Source: Candidatus Coatesiibacteriota bacterium (GTDB lineage Bacteria > RBG-13-66-14 > B26-G2 > JAUVZD01). Taken from it: 64,000 nucleotides of DNA. The stretch covers positions 62,001 through 126,000 of the forward strand of contig JAUVZD010000009.1 in NCBI GenBank assembly GCA_030602715.1, in the 5' to 3' direction. Shown here one piece after another: positions 59,623-64,000 of the stretch; position 1 is the stretch's first letter; every line of letters starts with the position of its first letter. The notes under the pieces were generated by a model. It made no database searches, had not been told where the DNA came from, and saw only the letters and a program-made list of their open reading frames with translations. A program made the translations under genes and the position numbers.

Positions 59623-60183
59623 TTACTTAATCTCGTACTCCTTGCGTCCCTCTTCGTAGAGGTCTCCGCCATAAGCGTCGTTTACCACCACCACCGGCAT
59701 ATCCTTTATCTCCAGCTTGCGGATTGCCTCCGGACCCAGCTCCTCGTAGGCAACCACCTCCGCCTTCTTGATGGTGTCGGCGGTGAGGGCGGCGGCTCCG
59801 CCTATTGAGGCGAAATATACCGCACCGTATTTCTTCATCGCATCCCGCACTTCCTTACCGCGGTTTCCCTTGCCTATCATCCCGCCCATACCCAGTTCTA
59901 TCAACTTGGGGGCGTAGGGGTCCATGCGGTAGGAGGTGGTCGGTCCCGCAGAACCTATCACCTTTCCCGGCTTGGCAGGTGCTGGTCCGACATAGAAGAT
60001 GACTTGCCCTTCCAGGGGGATGGGTAACTCCTCGCCCTTCTCCAGGGTTTCTATCAAGCGCTTGTGGGCTGCATCCCGACCGGTGTAGATAGTGCCGCTG
60101 AGCAGGACGCGGTCACCGATCTTCAAGTCCTTGATGGTGGCGTCATCCAATGGGGCTGTTACTTTCTTTGCCTCTTCAGCCAA
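59623..60183 (-). CDS. Class I fumarate hydratase beta subunit (Fe-S hydro-lyase)
   Basis: A 186-residue protein of the tartrate/fumarate hydro-lyase beta family. GDRVLLSGTIYTGRDAAHKRL, FYVGPAPAKPGKVIGSAGPTTSYRMD and GKGNR are the family signatures; the C-terminus is VYFASIGGAAALTADTIKKAE...VVVVNDAYGGDLY. It needs the Fe-S alpha subunit for activity, and that gene is not adjacent. TTG start with GGAGG at 9 nt. Fits the TCA cycle with sdh and sucC in the same window. Confidence 0.9.
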   Translation of the reverse strand: MAEEAKKVTAPLDDATIKDLKIGDRVLLSGTIYTGRDAAHKRLIETLEKGEELPIPLEGQVIFYVGPAPAKPGKVIGSAGPTTSYRMDPYAPKLIELGMGGMIGKGNRGKEVRDAMKKYGAVYFASIGGAAALTADTIKKAEVVAYEELGPEAIRKLEIKDMPVVVVNDAYGGDLYEEGRKEYEIK

Positions 60184-60292
60184 GGTTATATCCTCCCGTT
60201 TATATTTGGAACTTTCACTTAAAGGCGATTATAAAGAAAATCCTGCCGATTGGCAAGGGAAAAAGAGCTGTCTTGGGGGGATTTTTCTCCAC

Positions 60293-62191
60293 TCAGTGGA
60301 CCACCACCAGGGTGCGGGAGGAGACATCTATGCCGTTGGAGAGGCGCAGGAAATAGACCCCGCTTGCTACAGGATTGCCCTCGTCGGTTAAACCGTCCCA
60401 ATCTATGCTGTAACTTCCCGGCTGAAGGTAGTCATCTATCAGTGTTGCCAGTTTCTTGCCGGTGATATCAAAGACTGCTAACTCCAGCTTCTGCTCCGCT
60501 TGGGCTTCCCCCATGATGTAATCTATGGTGGTGCTGGTGGAGAAGGGGTTGGGGTAGTTGGAGGTGATCTGAGAGTGAGAGGTTTGCGTCAGGCTCTGGC
60601 TGATGTCTATGGAGCAGAGGTTGGAATAAAGCAGTTCGGAATCGTCCCGGTAAGCTGAGACCTTGTAGAAGTAGCGACCACTCTTGGTAAGTTCGGTGTC
60701 CCGGAAGATGAGGGGATCCTCCCTCAAGGTGGCTATCTTAGAGAAGTCCTGGGGGTGGTCCTGGAAGGAGCGCTGAATGCGATATTCGTCGGCATCAATT
60801 ATGCTGTTCCACGATAGGACAGAAGCTTCGCCGTCAAAATCAATGTTCAGGGTGAGATATTCCTGTGGGGATGATATATACAAGGTTACCCCGTCATGGT
60901 CGCTTGAACCGTGAAAGGTATTCCAGGCGCTGAACTGGTGGGGGGCGTCCAGGTCGTAGAGCATCAGCAAGCCGGCGTCGCTTGCCACCAGCAGTTCCTG
61001 GTAGCCGTCGCCGTCCAGGTCGTTTACCGTAGGTGTGGCGGTTATTGGACCGGGGGAAATTTTGCCGGGATAGCCCTCAGTGTTGCTGCCGTCAGCTTCA
61101 ATACCCAGAACCTCACCATCGTATGAGATTGCCAGAATCTCCAGATGGATGTCGTCGTCCAGGTTGACAAGCAGAGGGGAGGAGATGATTCCGCAGTCGG
61201 TTTCCTTCTGGGTGAGGATATTCCCCATGCGATCAATGACCAGAAGTCTGCCGTAGGTAGAGGAGAATATCCCGGTGCCGACTATAATTTCTAAGAATCC
61301 GTCTCTGTTGATGTCGCCTAGTGCCGGTGAGGAGATGATTCCCTCGTCGGCGTAACCCCCTCCCAGGTTAAGCGGCCAGCCGGGAAGTGGCTTTCCCCAA
61401 CAGTCAAAGCCGTAGATGTTTCCGTCCAGGGAGCCGACGAAACCCTCCAGATATTGGTCGCCGTCTATGTCGCCTAGGGCGACGGATGATTGGACTGGAC
61501 CGTTGGTTGTCAACTCCCAGAGGGGAAAGCCGGGTTCGGCGATGCTATAGGCAAGTATCCCGCCGTCATTTGTGCCGAAGACCACATCCAGCTCCCCATC
61601 TCGGTTGATGTCGGCAAGAGCCGGGGTGGAGGTAACCTCCTTGGTCGGTGCTATAGTGAGTGTCCTTCCGCTTTTCGGCCAGATGAGGACTACGCCGGCT
61701 CCGTATGTACCGCAGGCGATGACCCACTGACCGTCGCTGTCCAGCCCCAGAGCCGGCGTGGAGCGGAGGATGGTTGCGCCCAGGTCAAACTGCTGTAATT
61801 GGTGGGCATTATCGGTGAGACTTAGAATGTAGAGTTTCCCCTCATCTGCGGCAAAGACCAGCTCCTGGTAGCCGTCGCCATTGAAATCGCCTGCGGAGGG
61901 GGAGGAGGTCTCCCCAGAGTTATCCACCGGGTCTGTGTAGATAATGCCGTTGGGGAGATAGTTTCCGTCAAACGAAAGGAGATGGAGTCGGTCGTCCCAT
62001 GAGAAGGCGGCTATCTCCAAAGTTCCATCCAGGTCCAGATCCTCGGCAAGGGGTGATGAGAAATGGATCGCTCCTATAGTCACCGGCCAGTTGGGTGCCT
62101 GCGAGAAAGGGTGAGCGGGCGGGGAGTTGAGAATGAGTACGATTAGCGCCTGTGCGAGGACGATGGGGGTTATTTTTTTTAGCCAGGACAT
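60293..62191 (-). CDS. Secreted FG-GAP/VCBS-repeat protein with T9SS type A sorting domain
   Basis: About 632 residues from the ATG at 62191 (no clear Shine-Dalgarno; the ORF-track TTG is upstream). Signal peptide IVLAQALIVLILNSPPAHPFS. FG-GAP repeats with DLDLDGTLEIAAF, DFNGDGYQELVFA, DINRDGELDVVFGTNDGG, DLDGDGYQELLVASDAG motifs build a propeller (about 50-460). A fibronectin-like module (LSWNSIIDADEYRIQRSF) and a FlgD/Por-type C-terminal domain (SNYPNPFSTSTTIDYIM, FDITGKKLATLIDDYL, GVYFLRLSNG, ending LVVVH) follow. Strong promoter at 62257-62285. Confidence 0.88.
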   Translation of the reverse strand: MSWLKKITPIVLAQALIVLILNSPPAHPFSQAPNWPVTIGAIHFSSPLAEDLDLDGTLEIAAFSWDDRLHLLSFDGNYLPNGIIYTDPVDNSGETSSPSAGDFNGDGYQELVFAADEGKLYILSLTDNAHQLQQFDLGATILRSTPALGLDSDGQWVIACGTYGAGVVLIWPKSGRTLTIAPTKEVTSTPALADINRDGELDVVFGTNDGGILAYSIAEPGFPLWELTTNGPVQSSVALGDIDGDQYLEGFVGSLDGNIYGFDCWGKPLPGWPLNLGGGYADEGIISSPALGDINRDGFLEIIVGTGIFSSTYGRLLVIDRMGNILTQKETDCGIISSPLLVNLDDDIHLEILAISYDGEVLGIEADGSNTEGYPGKISPGPITATPTVNDLDGDGYQELLVASDAGLLMLYDLDAPHQFSAWNTFHGSSDHDGVTLYISSPQEYLTLNIDFDGEASVLSWNSIIDADEYRIQRSFQDHPQDFSKIATLREDPLIFRDTELTKSGRYFYKVSAYRDDSELLYSNLCSIDISQSLTQTSHSQITSNYPNPFSTSTTIDYIMGEAQAEQKLELAVFDITGKKLATLIDDYLQPGSYSIDWDGLTDEGNPVASGVYFLRLSNGIDVSSRTLVVVH

Positions 62192-62256
62192 TGTAATGGA
62201 AAACGACAGGTTGAAACAGAAAAGGTCTGTTTTCAATACTTAGTTGTTTAATGCTA

Positions 62257-62285
62257 ATTTTAATAGATTGGGTAAAAAAAGTCAA
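62257..62285 (-). promoter_or_regulatory. Promoter of the 60293 gene, overlapping a terminator
   Basis: TTGACT, 17 bp, TAAAAT on the minus strand. Its -35 and spacer T-run are also the tail of the terminator at 62273-62306. Confidence 0.7.
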
Positions 62286-62306
62286 GGCGCATCCTTGCGG
62301 TGCGCC
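62273..62306 (-). terminator. Terminator of the porin-like gene
   Basis: On the minus strand GGCGCA and TGCGCC pair (loop CCGCAAGGA), followed by TTGACTTTTTTT. Confidence 0.7.
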
Positions 62307-62368
62307 CAAAAGAGTTGATTTTGAGATGTTTTAATCTCTGTGTTTAGTTTGGATTCCAGGGGGGGAGT

Positions 62369-63694
62369 TTAAAACTCCGTGCGAAGTTTGAAACCCATTA
62401 AACGCTCCCTTCGCTCGTCGTAGACGGTTTCAGCGATATCCCAAGCGGGATCCCAAAGAGAGTAGGTGAAGTAGGCCTCCAGGTGGACATCGGATACCGG
62501 ATGGATGATCAGTCGTGGGGTAAGGGAGTAGTGAAAATCGGTCTCCTCCGGTTCTGCAGTGTGGGATATCGCTGTGGTTTTGGTGTCCGGATCTACGAAT
62601 TCAAACATAAAGCCGAAGAAACCGAACTCCCCAAATTCTAAGCGAGCTTCGCTGAACAGTGTGTAGGCGAGGGTGTTCTCATTCACGAAGGGATGTTTAG
62701 TGGGGTCGTTGAAGGTATATCTTTCCACAAATGCCCCCGCAAACATCTTGAGTGGATGCCGCAAGGGAATGGAGAGCTCTGGATAGAACTGAATTATGCT
62801 TCCCCCGGTGTAGTCGTTGCTCTCCGGGTCGCAGTCCTTGAACTTATGATAGGTGAATAGGGTAAACAGGTCCAGTCCAAAGCCGAATTGACGTCTGAAT
62901 TCCACCCCCATATGGATGGTACTCCCGAAGCTGGTATCGTTGAAGGGACCTCTTGAGGAGAATCGGGCGCGATTGATATAAGTGTATTCCCACCAAGGAG
63001 GCATCTTCTCCATGAAGATGTCGCCGAATATGTGGCCTACATCGTAGGAGGCACTTTCCACGCAAAAACTGACCGCGAAGGAACCGTAGGTGGCGTGCAG
63101 ACCCACTACTGCGTTGTCAGAACCTTCTATTCCTGCGAAGATGGTGGTATTTGCATCCGTCCACAGCTCCCTTTCCAACATTATTCCCGTGGGCATGAAC
63201 CAGCCTATATAGGATGTAGGATAGAATCCTGATTTGAAGAGATTGTACTCCCCCGCATCTCCCAGGCGGACCTCATACTTACCGATAAAAACATTGCTGA
63301 AGCCCAAAAATCCCGGCCAGTTGAAATAGACCTGGCTCAATTCCACATTGACCTTCTTCTCCGCACTCTTCCCGATGAGATAATACTGCCCCTGTGGGTT
63401 TCTATATAGTGAGTAATGAAAGAGGGATTCTTGGTCAAGATTATCGGCACGGACTATTATTGTAGCGCTTGCTCCTTGATCAAAGATGGCTGAGAAAGCA
63501 AGATCGGCTGCTAAACCATAGTGGTATGGCGGGTCGCCGTCGGCGACGACGGTTTTAGCGGGATCGGTGCCGATCCATCCCCTGGAAAAGTCGTAGGCGA
63601 CACCGGTGAAAAATTTTCCATTCATTCCAACATCAATAGCCCAGGCGGGGAGAGCGAGCAGCGCAAGTATCAGAATGGTGGAGAGATAACGCAT
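62369..63694 (-). CDS. Outer-membrane porin-like beta-barrel protein
   Basis: About 441 residues from the ATG at 63694 (AAGGAG at 6 nt). Signal peptide LILALLALPAWA|ID. The mature protein has many amphipathic strands with Tyr/Phe girdles (KFFTGVAYDFSRGWIG, YLIGKSAEKKVNVELSQVYFNWPG, FGFGLDLFTLFTYHKF) and ends GFKLRTEF with a C-terminal Phe, the outer-membrane insertion signal. Size and plan suit a 16-18-strand porin. Substrate unknown; no transporter neighbours. Confidence 0.78.
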   Translation of the reverse strand: MRYLSTILILALLALPAWAIDVGMNGKFFTGVAYDFSRGWIGTDPAKTVVADGDPPYHYGLAADLAFSAIFDQGASATIIVRADNLDQESLFHYSLYRNPQGQYYLIGKSAEKKVNVELSQVYFNWPGFLGFSNVFIGKYEVRLGDAGEYNLFKSGFYPTSYIGWFMPTGIMLERELWTDANTTIFAGIEGSDNAVVGLHATYGSFAVSFCVESASYDVGHIFGDIFMEKMPPWWEYTYINRARFSSRGPFNDTSFGSTIHMGVEFRRQFGFGLDLFTLFTYHKFKDCDPESNDYTGGSIIQFYPELSIPLRHPLKMFAGAFVERYTFNDPTKHPFVNENTLAYTLFSEARLEFGEFGFFGFMFEFVDPDTKTTAISHTAEPEETDFHYSLTPRLIIHPVSDVHLEAYFTYSLWDPAWDIAETVYDERRERLMGFKLRTEF

Positions 63695-63813
63695 CAGTAA
63701 CTCCTTATGGGAAAAAAGTTTGTGTGGAGCAATCCTATTGTCTTCTCTTTTGACGATGAAATCCATTTGTAAATTATTTTCAATTATTGTAGAATTTCGT
63801 CATAAATAATGCA

Positions 63814-63819
63814 AGTATA
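63814..63819 (-). promoter_or_regulatory. Probable -10 of the porin gene
   Basis: TATACT within ATTATACTTGCA on the minus strand; poor -35. Leader about 110 nt. Confidence 0.4.
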
Positions 63820-63870
63820 ATCTGGATAAATTTGAAGGATTTTTTCTTACCTGACTCCTGGGGAGTGGAT

Positions 63871-64000
63871 ATGAAAACGATTATGTTATGTGCAATTTTG
63901 CTGTTTGTGTTTTCCTGGTCGGCTTTCGGGGAGCAGTATTTTCCTGGTGTTGAAGGGGGGGTGGCAACTTCCGATAGTGCAACTTCACTGCTGGTAAATC
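63871..64000 (+). CDS. Secreted protein, truncated by the window edge
   Basis: ATG at 63871 with GGGGAG upstream; the frame is open to the end of the window. The visible 43 residues are a signal peptide (MKTIMLCAILLFVFSWSAFG) and a mature start EQYFPGVEGGVATS. It reads divergently from the porin gene. Nothing more can be said. Confidence 0.75.
   Translation, partial: MKTIMLCAILLFVFSWSAFGEQYFPGVEGGVATSDSATSLLVN

Overview
The window looks like chromosomal DNA of a Gram-negative, non-model bacterium with a moderately high-GC core. Pointers to an FCB-type lineage (Bacteroidetes/Fibrobacteres/Gemmatimonadetes-like candidate phyla) are: several secreted proteins ending in type IX secretion (T9SS/Por) type A sorting domains, an MglA/MglB polarity pair, a TonB, an outer-membrane porin-like protein, many lipobox lipoproteins, a Bacteroidetes-type 'asparagine synthetase B'-like secreted protein, and a UbiA prenyltransferase resembling the archaeal DGGGP synthase branch. 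No rRNA or other phylogenetic anchor is present, so the phylum is an inference. No phage, insertion sequence or CRISPR array was seen.

Layout. 1-1.3 kb: a truncated FG-GAP protein, tRNA-Ala(CGC) and a cold-shock protein with a long leader. 1.5-3.9 kb: a large Ig-like lipoprotein. 4.0-7.8 kb: dTDP-L-rhamnose operon (rmlC, rmlA, rmlB, rmlD), interrupted between rmlA and rmlB by a DUF4258/DUF2283 cassette flanked by a 38-bp direct repeat of the rmlB start. 7.9-15 kb: hflX, thioesterase, secreted proteins, sucC and a TPR lipoprotein. 14.8-17.4 kb (minus): tRNA-Ala(GGC), a periplasmic-binding lipoprotein, tatA, hypA and hypB. 17.5-25.2 kb: DUF389 protein, a DnaC-like ATPase with a partner, a pentapeptide-repeat/ion-channel fusion, AT-rich hypotheticals, PHP and PfkB enzymes. 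25.3-34 kb: TonB, purL-purQ, a GGDEF response regulator, UbiA and MEMO. 34-37.1 kb: the AsnB-like protein and an AT-rich three-gene island. 37.2-42.7 kb: phosphoglycerate-mutase-like enzyme, ligA, Usp, sugar-phosphate isomerase. 42.8-47.3 kb: secreted surface proteins. 47.4-53.6 kb: argF, a membrane glycosyltransferase and the sdhDCAB operon. 53.7-64 kb: secreted propellers, ferritin-like, PAP2, TlpA, mglBA, a fumarase beta subunit, a T9SS FG-GAP protein, a porin and a truncated secreted protein.

How it fits together. Housekeeping metabolism (succinate dehydrogenase, succinyl-CoA synthetase beta, fumarase beta, purine and arginine synthesis, ligase) is interleaved with a large exported proteome. 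Two families of exported proteins can be separated by C-terminus: T9SS type A tails ending VVVH/VVVR, and two unrelated proteins that share a different C-terminal motif, VQPTS(L/V)G(E/Q)IKA(L/M)F. I regard that motif and the rml cassette insertion as the best candidates for undescribed biology here.

Regulation. Many sigma-70-like promoters with exact 17-bp spacing are readable (several with extended -10 TGn). At least three appear to start at or almost at the initiation codon, suggesting leaderless mRNAs. Numerous intrinsic terminators delimit units. All functional calls come from reading the translated sequence; no database search was run.
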